In this document: piece by piece, positions 1 to 11,849 of the stretch
Numbering within the stretch: position 1 is the stretch's first letter
Layout of the letters: each line of letters begins with the position of its first letter
Assembly: GCF_024713975.1 (NCBI RefSeq)
Contig: NC_091096.1
Coordinates: 7,574,001 to 7,638,000 of the forward strand
DNA from: Paralichthys olivaceus
Lineage: Eukaryota > Chordata > Actinopteri > Pleuronectiformes > Paralichthyidae
Length of the DNA: 64,000 nt
Direction: 5' to 3'
Position numbers and translations under genes: made by a program
The notes under the pieces: generated by a model
Databases searched by the model: none
Seen by the model: the letters and a program-made list of their open reading frames with translations, nothing else
What the model was told of the DNA's origin: nothing

Positions 1-278
1 AATATAAAATAATCCTAGTGATGTTTTCACTGGTGTGTTTCATCTAAATTGTATGTATTGTTGTTTTCTTTACCAAAGAATTGGCCCTTTATATCTGAAA
101 ACTATGGAGAGGGGTGCTCTCTGTGGAGGCTGCCATGTTGTTGTTTTTTTACTGTGGTCCAAACTGGATAAACTAAATCATTTTGAGTTTTTATGACAAA
201 TGAAGTTCACCACTGGTGAGGGTGAGATGCAGAGTAATCAGATGCAACTTCACCTCTAGATACACACTGAACCTTTAA
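1..278 (+). mobile_element. TTAA-ended MITE, copy 1 (cut by window edge)
   Basis: Starts inside the element (TAATCCTAGTGATGTTTTCAC) and ends in CACACTGAACCTTTAA. It shares the internal segments (TTTTCACTxGTGTGTTTCATCTAAA; AACTAAA..TTTTGAGTTTTTATG) with the copies at 13.1, 16.9, 36.3, 42.8 and 54.7 kb. Confidence 0.75.
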
Positions 279-1164
279 ATACTCAAAACTTTATCCACCC
301 TATGCCACTGTCTGGAAGTGATCGTTACTGATCTGATCTCACACAATTAAAGATAAATTTAAAAGTTATACTTCAGATCAGTGTTACGAGATAAGGAGAA
401 AGAGGAGATATATTTTTCTCAGTAGTCAAAGAGGACTGCCTGCCTGTAATGAGTGATTCCGTGAAGCCACCCACATTAATCTAACTCATCAGTCATGTCA
501 CAGTAGTTTTGCTTAAAGCTTGTTGGCTGGAGGCACTGAGAAACAATAGACCACAGGTTGCCAGACATACAAACTAGGGTCTAACTGAAAACCATCCTGT
601 CACCATTTGACTTCAATGTCAAAGGATAATACTTGCATAATGATACTCTTGGGAGGCCTAGCCAGTAATGCATCCGTTACACCCATACTGTGTATACACA
701 AGTGGAGAGCTCATGGAGTATGTGAAGTGTACTTGGGCTATGACACCATTACAGAGATGTAAGTTCTTCCAAGCAACCAATAGTCACAGTCTTTTCCCCA
801 CATTTTGTCAACAAGAGCTAAAATTATAGATTCAAGCTCTCCCCTTGGTCCCTTTCTCCAATCACAACATATTACATGGTGCCTTCAAGAAAACTTTGCA
901 ATTAAAAGAAAAACTTTTAAAGTAGTCTCTAGTGAGAATTAAACAAGCTTCTAAGCACAGCAAATCCACCTTCTCTCTGGGTTTAAAAATAATGCAACTA
1001 AAGAAAAGTATCAAGATTAAACATACACTTTTTGTACATTACACTCCATGCCTGGTGCTTTAAGCACTGCATTTATTTTCAGTTGTAAACTGCATTGTTA
1101 TAAAAATTACTTTTGCAAATGAGCTTATGTTGTCATCTGCATTTGCTTGATTTCTCTGAAATTA
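279..1164. other. Gene-free, no structure recognised
   Basis: AT-rich sequence with no supported exon. If the lifr transcript ends near 1055, everything left of that is intergenic. Confidence 0.5.
1072..1077 (-). other. Candidate lifr poly(A) signal (AATAAA)
   Basis: AATAAA on the minus strand, about 1.33 kb after the lifr stop. The 3' UTR would then run from 2406 to about 1055 and include a repeat fragment (1165-1345). Other poly(A) sites are possible. Confidence 0.3.
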
Positions 1165-1345
1165 TGTGGGGCAGGACCCAAGGAAGAACTCATTAAATGT
1201 TGGTGAGGATCTGAATCGGGGAGAGGATTCAGGAAGTTTTTTTTACTTTCTTAAACGAAGAAGATCTAGTGAATTGAAATGTGGTTTCATAAGAAGAATG
1301 TTGGGCCTCAGCAGAGGTACACGCTCTACCTAGTCACATTCTGGT
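1165..1345 (+). repeat. Interspersed repeat family B, internally deleted copy
   Basis: Contains GGTGAGGATCTGAATCGGGG, a T-run followed by ACTTTCTTAAACGA, and GTTGGGCCTCAGCAGAGGTA. The same blocks in the same order occur, with more internal sequence, at 35.98-36.30 kb, and in part at 60.43-60.61 kb. Pattern match by eye. Confidence 0.6.
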
Positions 1346-2406
1346 TCATTATGCACAACATTCAGGCAGCATGTGAAAGAGGATTTAAACAATGTAATTA
1401 CCCATCCAAGTTAACTCATAATTTGTTCAATCATCAACTTGATGATGATTCACGACACATAATAAAAAAAAAAGTCACTGGCCCGACCGTAAAATGAACT
1501 GCATGTCTTGACAATTAAAAAAATAAAACTCTACTGGTTAAGGAAGACATCACAACAATAACATGCAAACATAACAGAATAGTGTTCATTCATAAAATTA
1601 CATCAGTTTGCATTCATTTTCTAGCTTATATCAGTGTATTGGGCTCATCGCCCACACAATTCCAGACTACAAAAGAAAGCACCACTCCAGTATCTGTGTA
1701 AAATAATGAGTGTTTTCAATTAACATTTACGTTTTTTCTTTCTTTCAGTAGCTCGTCAGTGGTCAGGAGGCAGGATTACCCCAAACTACAGACCAGCACA
1801 AGACGGGGAAATAGTGGAGAGAGGGAGGATTTCTGTCTTCTCAGCTACCTTCTATTTAAACACTCATCTGTAGTGTTCTCTTAAAAATGTCCTACAGTCT
1901 TACTGGATAGCGTTCTTGTTTTCAGTTTCTTCTGTAGTGCAGTAAAGTTCACATCACGTAAACTAAAAACATGTGAAGTGTCAGCTAAAAACTGGACAGG
2001 ATCAACTGAAACATTGGCTATACCGTCGCTAAATGCCCATTATAGGGAGTCACAGAAAAGGCAGTGAGGGGATTTATCCTAACAGCCACCAAACAGGTTA
2101 CCAGAGGGAGTAATAATAATGGAAGAAAAGAGGTCTGAAGAAATATGCTGAAAAGAATCTTTGTCAGAATAGAAATGTTTTGGTGTATAAATATACAGTT
2201 TTTGATTCATGATATTTAACAATATATGTGTATTTCTGTATGTGTGGAAATAGACACCTTGAATACGATCATTAACCTGCTGTCGTAATGCAAACGTAAG
2301 GATGTAGTGCTACATCAGAGGGAATATTTACCAAGACCATTTGGGGTAAACTTGTTTGATGCATGACACTGGTAACAGTAATGAATCTCTAGCAGTGACA
2401 CAGAGA

Positions 2407-5400
2407 TTATAATGGTTTTGCGGATGACAGCAGATTGGTGAACCAGGTTGTTGCTGACGATGATGGCTCTCGCCTCTCCTCTTTGTGTTCTTCTCCATCA
2501 GGGAGGAGAAACTGGGTGGACGCAACAGAGGTGGGGGATCCGAGAGAGGGTGCCCGGCCTCCACTTTCATCGCCCTCCACGGGGGAGTCCAAATGCCAGG
2601 AGCTCTGGGGTTTATAGCCCCCACCACTGGCAGCCTGGGCCTCTATGAAAGGCTCAGGAGAAGCCAGAGCAATGTCGTTACTTGGGGCTCTAGCTTGCAT
2701 CTGGGGCCGGTAGCCCCCTCCACCTTCACCACTGACAGATAGATCAGCGTGGGGTTGGTGGCCCTCAGAGGAGCCCTGTGAATCCAGCTGGAAGACCAGT
2801 GACGACCCTGAAGTCTGGATTCCTGTGTACGTCACATCAGTGCGTGCTGAATCCACAGAAGATGCAGAGGAATCAGAGGAGTCTGGGAAACGTGGTCTTA
2901 TGGGCCTCTCATCTACTACTTGGTTGTAGTAGTGTAACGAAGTTGGCTCATCTGTGTCAACTGACTCTTCTCCCATCCCCTGCCCTTCTTCATCCTCATC
3001 TTCTTCAGGAATGACAACGAGTGCCTCCTTACTAGAATCCCACTCAGGCTTTTCTACAATGTGCATTATACAATGGGAAGATGGCTTCACGTGCAATGGC
3101 CCCTGTAAGATACAAAGTTATTAATCACTATCCAGTCAGTTTAAATGGAAATAACAATTGGAGGGATGTGATGTGACCTTGACCTTTGGGCACCAAAATC
3201 TAATGTCCAAGTGAACATTTCTACCAAATTTCCCTCAAGCTGTTCTTAAGATATTATCTTAAAGAAAAACATAAACATACTTAGAGAAGCCACGGTGACC
3301 TTGGCCTTTGACATTTGATTACTAAAATGAAATCCAAGTTCAAAAGAATGTTTATACCAAATGTGAAAGAATTCCTTCGAGGCTTTCCGGGGATATAGCA
3401 TTCACAAGGCAAAAGAGTGCTTTGTGAGGTCACAGTGACCTTGACATTTGACCACCAAATTTTATTCAGGTCACACTAAGTCAATGTTTGTGCCACATGT
3501 GAAGAAATTCCCTCAAGGTGTTCTTGAGATATTGCATTCATAGGAAAGAACAACCCAAAAACATAATACCTCTGGTGACCAGCTGTTGCGGGCGCAGAGG
3601 CATAAAATTAGGGAAATATATTAAACTATACTGTACCGGTGTCCTGGACCAATCACCAGGCAGCTTGGGCTCAGGTATGTCTGGATAGAATGCCCTTTTC
3701 ACCCTGTTAGTAAAGTAATATGTCACATTGTCATCAAAAGCCTAAGCAATTCATACTTTCTAGTAGCTCCTCTTCGATGAAATGCAGAGATTAATCTTCA
3801 CAAATGTTTTGTGTGTACATGTAACATTGATTATGTAAGACAATCAAAAACAGCAGAGGAGAAAAACAAGTCTCACCATTTTCTCTTCTTGTAGCAAATG
3901 AAGGTGACAATGACGAGGAATAGGGCTGTGATTCCCAGAGAAGTCAGGATTTCCAGGATCAGCCAATCAGCTGTCAAACCAGAGAAAAGAAAGATGATTA
4001 TTTTTCTTCTTTTGTAACCTTAAATAATAACTGTGGATTAAACACAAATGTTGTTAAGGTCTGAAGTTGTAGCTGTACACATTATTACACATCCACATAC
4101 CATATGGTTCCAGTGTTATGGAGGCAGTGGCGCCTGTGCCTTCGCCGGCCGAGGTGTAGGCGTTGACAGTAAATTTATGGGAGCCCTCAGAGAGCCCCTT
4201 TACTGTGTAGCTCCTGTTTCCTTTATCTGGCAGAGTTACTGTTGTAGGAAGTGAGAAACAACAGGAGAGAGGCACAGGCGGGAATAAAGAAACAGCAGGA
4301 GAGGGAGGAATGAGGAGGACAGTGAATGAGATTAACAAATGCCATTTTGAAAATATCTTTAGTATATTGTCATTATTTTTTTGAATCAAATTCCCTTTGC
4401 AGGTGATCTACTTACAAAGCAGCATTGTAACATTTACCTAGAAGTTTTAATTGAGAGACAGTACTGTTGTAAACATTGTAGCCCAGGATGAAACCTCTTC
4501 TGTTGAGCAGTGGGATCTCTTCCCAGGTGAGAAGAACATCAGAGTTCTGCTGACTGGTTGATAGAAGGACAGAACTGGAAGGGACTATGGTAGTCGCAAG
4601 GGATGGAAGGAATTTAGAAAATTTAAGGAGAGGGGAGGGATGAATACCAGAGACTATCAGAACAAAGAGTCAGCTAATTAAATGCAGTGTACGTCAGTGT
4701 AAGTCATTGCTTGTACTGATTCTGAAAGTATCAGCTTTCCTAATGCTTCGCTGTCCTTACCCAGCTCCTGCACATATCCTTGCCAGCGCTGAAGCAGCTC
4801 TTGGCCTTCAGAGGAGCAGCTGTACAGGGAAAAGTTGTACCTCACACCTGGCTGGAAGTTGGCTGGTGGCAAAGAAAGAGTTTTACAGAATAATTTAATA
4901 TTTGACAGCAGAGTTTAAAGTTATATTTATGTTACATTTGTTAGGTTTGTAAGTTTGTGGACAGATTAAATCCTATTTACTTTTGGAATAACCAAAAATG
5001 GCAGAGGGACAAAGACAGTGAAATTGACTGCAGTGACATATAGGATGTTTTGAATATGCTACAAACAATTCCCTTTTTTTACAAACTTGGATATGGTGAT
5101 TTTATGGATGGCTTACCCGACTCAATGGAAACATTTGTGTTTCCAGCAGCCACCTTGATCCACTCCACGGAGCAGTCCCTCGAGCAGACAGCATCTATCC
5201 ATTCTACTACATAACCACATGTGGCGTTGGCCTCGCTCGGCCAGGTCAGAGGGAAACCTCTCTCTGTGTAAACTGCCCTGGACACAGCAAGGGGTTCTGT
5301 ATATGGAAAGAAAAAAATACGTATACAGTTTCACCATTTTGCCTTTTTATTTGCTCTAATATAAACACACTCTCCTTCCATTTCCACATACCTGTCAAAC

Positions 5401-8400
5401 GTAGGGGTATGACTACACTGGCAGGTTGAGATGACCCAGCAGCATTCTTTGCAATGATAGTTGCAATGATCTTGTCACTACTTAAGGCAGCATTCTGTGT
5501 GAAGTTGACTGGTGCAGCCGTAGTTCCTGGTGAAAAAATCTGTGTGTGCTGTACATTTCCCTCAGTGCTCCAGAGAGTGACTTCATAACCTATGATCTGA
5601 CCGTGGCTCTGTCTTCTTGTCAGAGGCTAGAATAAACCAAATTAAAGGGAGAAAGGATGACAACAAAGACAGACAATTTTAAACATGCTTTCTTTTTTTT
5701 GTCAAAACTTCAGAAATTCCTGACATACATTGAAGTCACCGTGCCTTTGACTCAAATCGGAGAAAGAGAGCAAAAAGAGAGCAAGAAATCTTTCCTTTAA
5801 AACTAAAGTAGTAGAACCCAGATTGTGGCTTATTTGAACATGTCGTAAACAGGTGCTTTCCACAATAAGTGAGACACAAAAAACAAAGATCACCTTCCAA
5901 ACAATCAGCCCAGTGTTGTCTCTGTTCATCCATATCCACACATCAGGGGCCTCTGGAACTGAGATAAGAGAAAATCACATTTAGTCAAAGTTCCAAAGAA
6001 AAAAATAGCATTACTGCTGGTGCTACAATATAAAATATAAGGCAATCCAAAGATTGTACTTATTAAGTACCCAATCAAGGGAGCAATAATGCGTCTTAAT
6101 TTATAGTGAATGGACTTTGTGCAATAACTCTTGTTATGTATAAAAATATAGATGCACAATGGGTTCAAAGTAAAAACGCTAACATTTTGGAAGTTCAATT
6201 TGGTTATACTTCAGAGCAATTAGTAATAATTATTTTCAGATGATGTCACCATGTAGTGAAGATATTATATATATATTTTATATATTAGCTGCAGCTCTGA
6301 ACCACTGAAATCTCAGCTAAAATTAAGAGATTGCAAGAGTGAATCTGTTACCATAAGTGTTGGTTTTGAAGGTAAATGGTTCGCTCCAGTTTCCCCACTT
6401 CCAGAAATTGTGCTGGGCACCACAGCCGATTTGAACACTGTACTCTTCATCAGGATAAAGGTCTGATAGAACCACAGACTGCAGACCTACACCAGAGACA
6501 GTAAGCTGCAAGCAAACATCAGACTTCATTATTGTTTGGTAAATTGATGGTCCCACAAATGGAGAGAACATGTTGAGGAAAGTAACAATGTAGTAGGCCA
6601 TTAGTGTGTTGTAATGGAAATGTGGTGAAGGAATGGAAGGGATACTGTTTCATGGCTTTAACATAGACACACAAACAGCAGGAGGGTTCTGCACATTGAG
6701 ACTGTAACTCAAACAAAAGGTAAAGTAGCTCAGTAGTAAAATAAGTAACTGCTCACATTTTTTTTGGAACCATGGCAGGTGAGCTCGACCTGACAGACAA
6801 GACCCAGGGAGGAATAGCTACTGTACTTCCACTGCCACAGTACAGTGGCATTCCAGGCACTGACAACGGAGCTCATGTTGACTGGTGCTATTGGATGCAC
6901 TGAGGAGAGACAGTTAAACAATAATAAGTGAACTATTATGGGTGTATTTCATGTCTACGCTAATTCCTGCTTTGAACATTTGCTATAAAAACAAGCTCAT
7001 ATGAATTATTCTTGGTGTGTTGTGTTCCACTTGTTTGGATAAGGTGAAGTTAATATACCTACCTCTGTGACTGATTTCAGCAGAGTCAGTGAGGCTGTAC
7101 TCGCCGAGAGGATTCACGGCTACCAGTGTCCAGTTATCCTCCCACTTGGCCACAGAACACACTTTATGCTTCTGCTGCAGCCTTCCCTGAGTACAACCCC
7201 TGAAAAAACAAAATCAAAGAAATAATTGAATAAACCACAGATTTGAGGAAAGAATGAGGAAATAAAAACAACCAGATTAAATTACCATAAAAGATAATCA
7301 CTTTAGATACTCATCTAACCTAATGATACAGACACAGGCCCAAACACATTCATAATGCAACAACTTCTCTGGCCAGCCTTGAGAGAGTTCCTGTAAAAGC
7401 GCTGGCTGATAGTCAATCCTCAATCAGTCCACACGCAGAAGCAGCGAGTGGTTACTTAGACTAAGTGCTTTATATTTCTTGTCATCCTCTCGCTCTTGAT
7501 AGATTTTTTTCTGGGCAGAAAGCACATTTTGAAGAAAGTCATGGGAATGATCATCAATAATGCAGACATCTGTCTTGAAAGAAAAGGGACATTGTACTAC
7601 ATCCCGGTAAATTCATGAAGTTAACATCACTCCATTACTGCCATCGCCATCCCCTATGTGACTATCTATTCTATATCTATTGAAAGTTTCCAAAAGATTT
7701 TGCTTTTTTCTATTTAAAAGCCTCTGGGATCTGAGTCAGATACAGTTTCTATTGTATGATTAAGCAGGGTTTTCTTTAAATGTGTCTACAATTGCTGAGT
7801 ATGTGTCCTACTCCATTCATTTTAGTATCTGTGGCCTGTTTTTTTGTGACAAAGTGTGTACAGCTCTGCACACCAACCCCAGCACTGTGGTTCAATGCAT
7901 CAGTTATCAGGTCGGGTTGAAGCCAATTTGCTGGACACATGCATGAGCTGAGGAGAGGTGAAGTTTAGCTACTATAATTTATTGTGCTTGTAAGTGTGAC
8001 TCTGGTACCTCTGGTTCAGCGAGTAGCGTGTTCCCCGTTTGCCATAGAGGTGTGTGTCTCGCGCTTCAGTCCAATGGCATACAGCTGAGGTTAAGTCGTG
8101 AGTTTCACACACAAAATCAGTGGGCAGAGGTGGATCTGGGGAGAGGGTCATCAAGTAGAAGCTCAAATACACATATATGCATACATACAGAAAACATAAA
8201 TTTCAATAATTACCAAGATTATTTAGAAAAGCTCTAAATAGACTCGTCAACATGCAGCAGCAAAAGAAAATTGAGGAGATTATGCAGACTGGAGTTATTC
8301 CTTATGACCAATTGTCCAGCTGTCTTTTCAAGCGAACAAATTCATTCTATAATTAAAAATTCACAGGCTGTATAACTGATGCAAGTTGCATCCTTAACCA

Positions 8401-10050
8401 AGTCACTTAGTGCTAGTTCATTAGTTCTTATTTATCTTACATCCAACAAACACCACGGCTCCAGATGACACCTTCAGGCTGTCGGAACAGACAACGTTGG
8501 TTCCCGAGCTGCCGGATGGTCCTTGATTAACCAGCGTGGTGGCGTAAGTCCGCCTGCTGAGTCGAGTCGTATTCATCGCAGCACCTCCGTAGCTGATCGC
8601 ACCAAAGACCTTCCCTTCCTCCACAATGCAGCAGAAGGTAGTTATGGCCCCCACAGGTACAATTCTATCCTCGGGAAACATCTGGGATTTGACAATGCTG
8701 GGGATATCCTTTCCTGAAAAGGAGTAAGAGGGAGAAAAAAGCAGAAGCCCAAAAGTGGAGAGCAGGATTTATATATTTTGTTTGGCTAAATAATACTAGA
8801 TTTCAGTTTATCACAAATTAACAGTTTAGAAAAAGCAGTATTTATGTTTATCTAATTCTTGGTGTCCTATAATATACATGGATGCATTTATCATCCCTCT
8901 GACCTTGAAGTATATGAGTGCTGCTCCATTCACTTATCATGTGTCCATCTCTTGAGCGGACTTTAATTGACAGAGAGGTACACTCCAGAGGTTCAACTGA
9001 GGTCCAGTTCCACTGGTGTCGACCACTCACCGGATTTACTGTCACAGACAGTGTCTCCTACAAATAACACAAAGAGAAAACAGTGAGGGAAACATAAGGA
9101 ACCTGCTGATGGTGATGACTGTCACACAGGAGCTCAACCAGGATAAGGACCAAACTCCTCTGGATTATTTTATCATCTGCATAACCAACGATTTATTGCG
9201 AAATCAAATAAACAGCATAATGTGCTGCAAAGACAAATTAATTACAAACATATATTTCATAGAATATTTTACCGATATTAGCTAATTGCAGTTTTCATTA
9301 TAATGGCATATGGGTCAGCCGATAAATGACCACCAGTGAGTACTGACAAAAGTAATGGAAATATCCTGCTCAGTTCATACTCAGTACAGTTTTTATAAAA
9401 AAAATATTGGCCAACACTTCACTATCCAATCTTTGAAACTTGCAGATATCAATATTGGTATCAGTCTCAAACATCCTGTCACTTGTTACATAATAAGAAG
9501 AAAAACAAGAAAACAAATTCAACAAAAAACAAATGTTCTTACGTAGAAGACAGTTTGATTAAGTTCAGTTCTAAGGATCATGAGGTCAAACGTTGTGGCG
9601 GCTCCTCCCAGCCACGATATGGAAAGCTGCTGCGTGAACATGTTGGCCGACAGGCTCACCTGCTGGGGTACACTGAGGACTGGAAAATAAAAACAAAAGA
9701 TCAGAACAGGGTAAAGTGATTTGAATGGCAAAGTACACAAGGTAACTTTAAATAAGCTGACTCTGAATAAGTAGTCATCGATTTAATATCAGCCCCATAG
9801 AACCAAAGAGCAAACCTTTCCATTAGCAATTGCTAATGGATCAATACTCAACACTTTTAACAACATGTGCATTGAGCGTTGTACATTATTGCTTTATCAG
9901 AATGTCAAAGGAGGAACATTCCGGTAACTTTGTTCAGTTCTTACCATCTTTGGCATGAGTGTGTACAGCTGAGAGGCCCAGAAGAACACATATGAACCAG
10001 AGAGGGCAACAGTTAGACTTTGAGTAGGGACTGACACTTAAGTGAGGCAT
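2407..10050 (-). CDS. lifr: Leukaemia inhibitory factor receptor (LIFR), teleost form; 17 coding exons
   Basis: Type I membrane receptor that pairs with gp130 for LIF-family cytokines and signals by JAK/STAT3 (family knowledge). Coding exons, 5' to 3': 10050-9945, 9679-9543, 9057-8904, 8713-8441, 8135-8009, 7199-7063, 6899-6757, 6505-6352, 5958-5894, 5626-5392, 5296-5117, 4862-4761, 4584-4438, 4238-4101, 3970-3877, 3703-3637, 3102-2407; 984 aa, phases consistent. Seen: signal peptide (residues 1-34), a cytokine-module half (36-132), Ig-like domain (about 133-224, motif SSGTNVV), second cytokine module with CETHDL and a WSXWS variant WGNWS (396-400), three fibronectin III domains (about 411-700), one membrane helix (about 703-725), then FYPDIP near Box 1 and three YxxQ STAT3-docking motifs (811, 884, 916). 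FYPDIP, GYRPQ and GYKPQ match mammalian LIFR. The N-terminal D1 half-module of mammalian LIFR is missing. Fish have two lifr paralogues; I cannot tell which this is. OSMR is less likely because of the LIFR-like tail. Confidence 0.93.
3165..3560 (+). repeat. Three diverged tandem copies of a ~130-bp unit in a lifr intron
   Basis: The unit begins GTGACCTTGACCTTTG, continues through CCAAAT..GAA(A)GAATTCCCTCAAGG and ends GTTCTTGAGATATTGCATTC. Copies start near 3173, 3295 and 3435 and fill the last lifr intron between exons 3637-3703 and 2407-3102. This unit type is common in teleost genomes (recalled pattern, not searched here). Confidence 0.75.
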
Positions 10051-10105
10051 GGTGATCGACTGGCCGAGCCACTGTTAGCAGTCGTTGAGGTGGTGGTCTT
10101 CTCCA
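10051..10105 (-). other. lifr: Probable 5' UTR part of lifr start exon
   Basis: Reading the minus strand, a pyrimidine-rich tract ending in TTTCTGTAG lies 55 bases before the lifr start codon, so the start exon probably begins at 10105 and is joined to a non-coding exon farther upstream. Inference from splice-site shape only. Confidence 0.4.
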
Positions 10106-10394
10106 CTACAGAAACAGCAGACTAGACATCCCGAATGGCAAGACACGGACAGAGGGTGCCCTGTGGGAAGAGACAGCAGAAGTGATTAAAAAAAATCTGC
10201 TATTACACAGACATATTTGTCAGCTAAGTGGGAAAACTATTCAGTTCAAATAAAACTCACTGAATGTCAACACACATGGCTGCTTCATACTATGGGGGCA
10301 TGGTTAAGTTGAAATAATGCAAAACAATAACGTAATTCACATAATATTCTGCTACGCACAGTAAAATTAAATTTCTATCTGTTAAATATGTGCA

Positions 10395-10676
10395 ATACGA
10401 ATGAGTGCAGTTTGGCATTTTAAGGTGAAACAGGTTCTCGGAAGAGATGAGTCTTCAAGGAGGTTCCTGGCTCTGGCAACATCTGTCAGCTTATTCCACC
10501 ATTGTGGAACCAAAAACAAGAACAGTCTGGACTGTGACTGCCTCGTGTGCAGGGATGGCAATACCAGACAATTTTCCCGGAGGAACAGAGTGAAGAAGCT
10601 TGAGCCCTTGTGATGGAGTAGATGGGTACAAACCCAGATGTTCTCCTGGTGGCCATGGGTAGCCAAGTTTGATTAT
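10395..10676 (-). repeat. Older degenerate repeat fragment, left of the hAT insertion
   Basis: The minus strand keeps an open stretch (10382-10666) with a WWNKL motif followed by a charged tail. That looks like the tail of a decayed mobile-element ORF. Sequence continuing the same context resumes at 11716, after the hAT element. The family is not identified. Confidence 0.3.
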
Positions 10677-10684
10677 CAGCAGAG
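10677..10684 (+). repeat. Target-site duplication, left (CAGCAGAG)
   Basis: Exact 8-bp copy of 11708-11715, directly outside the hAT terminal inverted repeat. Confidence 0.8.
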
Positions 10685-11707
10685 TAGGGCTGTTCGATTT
10701 TGCCCAAAAATAAAAATCCAGATTTTCTTTGCTCAAAACCAGATATCCGATTTTTTTTGTGAAATGACAAAAGGCAAAGAAATTATTTCAAATATGCAAT
10801 TTTTTTATTGAACATTTTGCAAATAATTTCCCTATTGGGATGAAAGTACAAACCTTGCTCTTTATTAAAGAAAAAAATCCCTTGAGGGATTAATATAAAG
10901 AAAAATCAATGATGTCTTGCCATCTGGCTTTGCTCCATGATATATTCTTGTGAACAAGAAAAGAACAATCCCTTTGGGATTAAGGGAAAAACCTCACTTT
11001 CACATTTAACTTAACGTTTCTCCAGCCTCTTGATTAAACAAAAAAGAATGATTAAAGTGCTAAACTTTAACTTATAATAAATAAAAATAAATAAATAAAG
11101 CCTGAAAAAATATTATTTGTATCCCTGAGACAAAAATCAACACTTGCAAACATATAAGTTATTTGCATGATATATCCCTGATGAAAAACGCGACTGCATC
11201 TGTAATATTTATTCCACCTCCTTGTGGTCTTGTCATATGGAACACCATGTGAAAACGAAACCGGCAGAGTTACTTGCTTCGGAGTTGGTGGTGGTGTAGC
11301 CGCATCCACGTTCTCTTGTGCGGCCCACTTTGCAACACACTGCTGCCATTCCGGTACGTGGTTTTTCTGGAGGTGTTGAAATAAGTTAGTCGTGCTGTGG
11401 TTTTTAACTGCCACAGACTTGAGACAGACTTTACAATGCGGAGTATTTTGCTCTTCATCCGAAGCGTCGAAGCCGTACCACTTCCATACAACGGACTTGC
11501 TCTTCCTCTTGGCAACAAAATCCAACGCCGCCATGTTTGTTTACAATGTGTTGCAGGACGGAGGCTGAAGTAATTACGGCAACACAGCGCAGCCCAGCTA
11601 CATGAACGGGGGCTGTACCGTAATTACCCTAGATTTTCACGATTTTAACATCGTCCTAACTAAATAATTGCGATTACGATTTAAAACCTATTAATCGAAC
11701 AGGCCTG
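10685..11707 (-). mobile_element. hAT-type DNA transposon relic (1,023 bp)
   Basis: The ends form terminal inverted repeats: TAGGGCTGTTCGATT at the left and, read inward from the right, CAGGCCTGTTCGATT (13 of 15 bases agree). An identical 8-bp duplication CAGCAGAG flanks the element. Eight-base duplications and BED-finger proteins are typical of hAT transposons. Only the N-terminal, BED-finger part of a transposase-like ORF remains (see next entry), so this is a non-autonomous relic. Confidence 0.85.
11067..11534 (-). pseudogene. Truncated BED zinc-finger ORF of the hAT element
   Basis: A 155-codon ORF from ATG at 11534. It shows a BED-type finger: VWKWYGF, then CKVC (residues about 36-39), NLFQHL and a final HLQKNH giving the C2H2 ligands. 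This matches the DNA-binding N-terminus of hAT transposases and ZBED proteins. After about residue 115 the similarity ends in low-complexity sequence. There is no catalytic DDE or hAT dimerisation region before the element's end, so it is a broken transposase remnant rather than a host gene. The frame is still open, which suggests a fairly recent element. Confidence 0.75.
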
Positions 11708-11715
11708 CAGCAGAG
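11708..11715 (+). repeat. Target-site duplication, right (CAGCAGAG)
   Basis: Exact copy of 10677-10684, directly outside the right terminus of the hAT element. Confidence 0.8.
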
Positions 11716-11849
11716 TTACATGAGCCCTGGTTGAAGACCTGACACGCTGCAGCATACTGGAGCATCTGTAAGCGTTTCTCTCTGCATGAAGGGAGGCCGG
11801 TCAGAATAATCACTGCAGTCGTCAAGGCAAGAGATGACGATATAAACAA

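Noticed and set aside
4054-4389. Longer open frame around a lifr exon with an apparent N-terminal hydrophobic segment
   Set aside because: The hydrophobic part is the intron upstream of exon 4101-4238; the true acceptor CAACAG splits it off.
11067-11534. BED zinc-finger ORF as a host ZBED gene
   Set aside because: It lies wholly inside an element with hAT termini and target duplication and lacks the catalytic part, so it is a transposase remnant.
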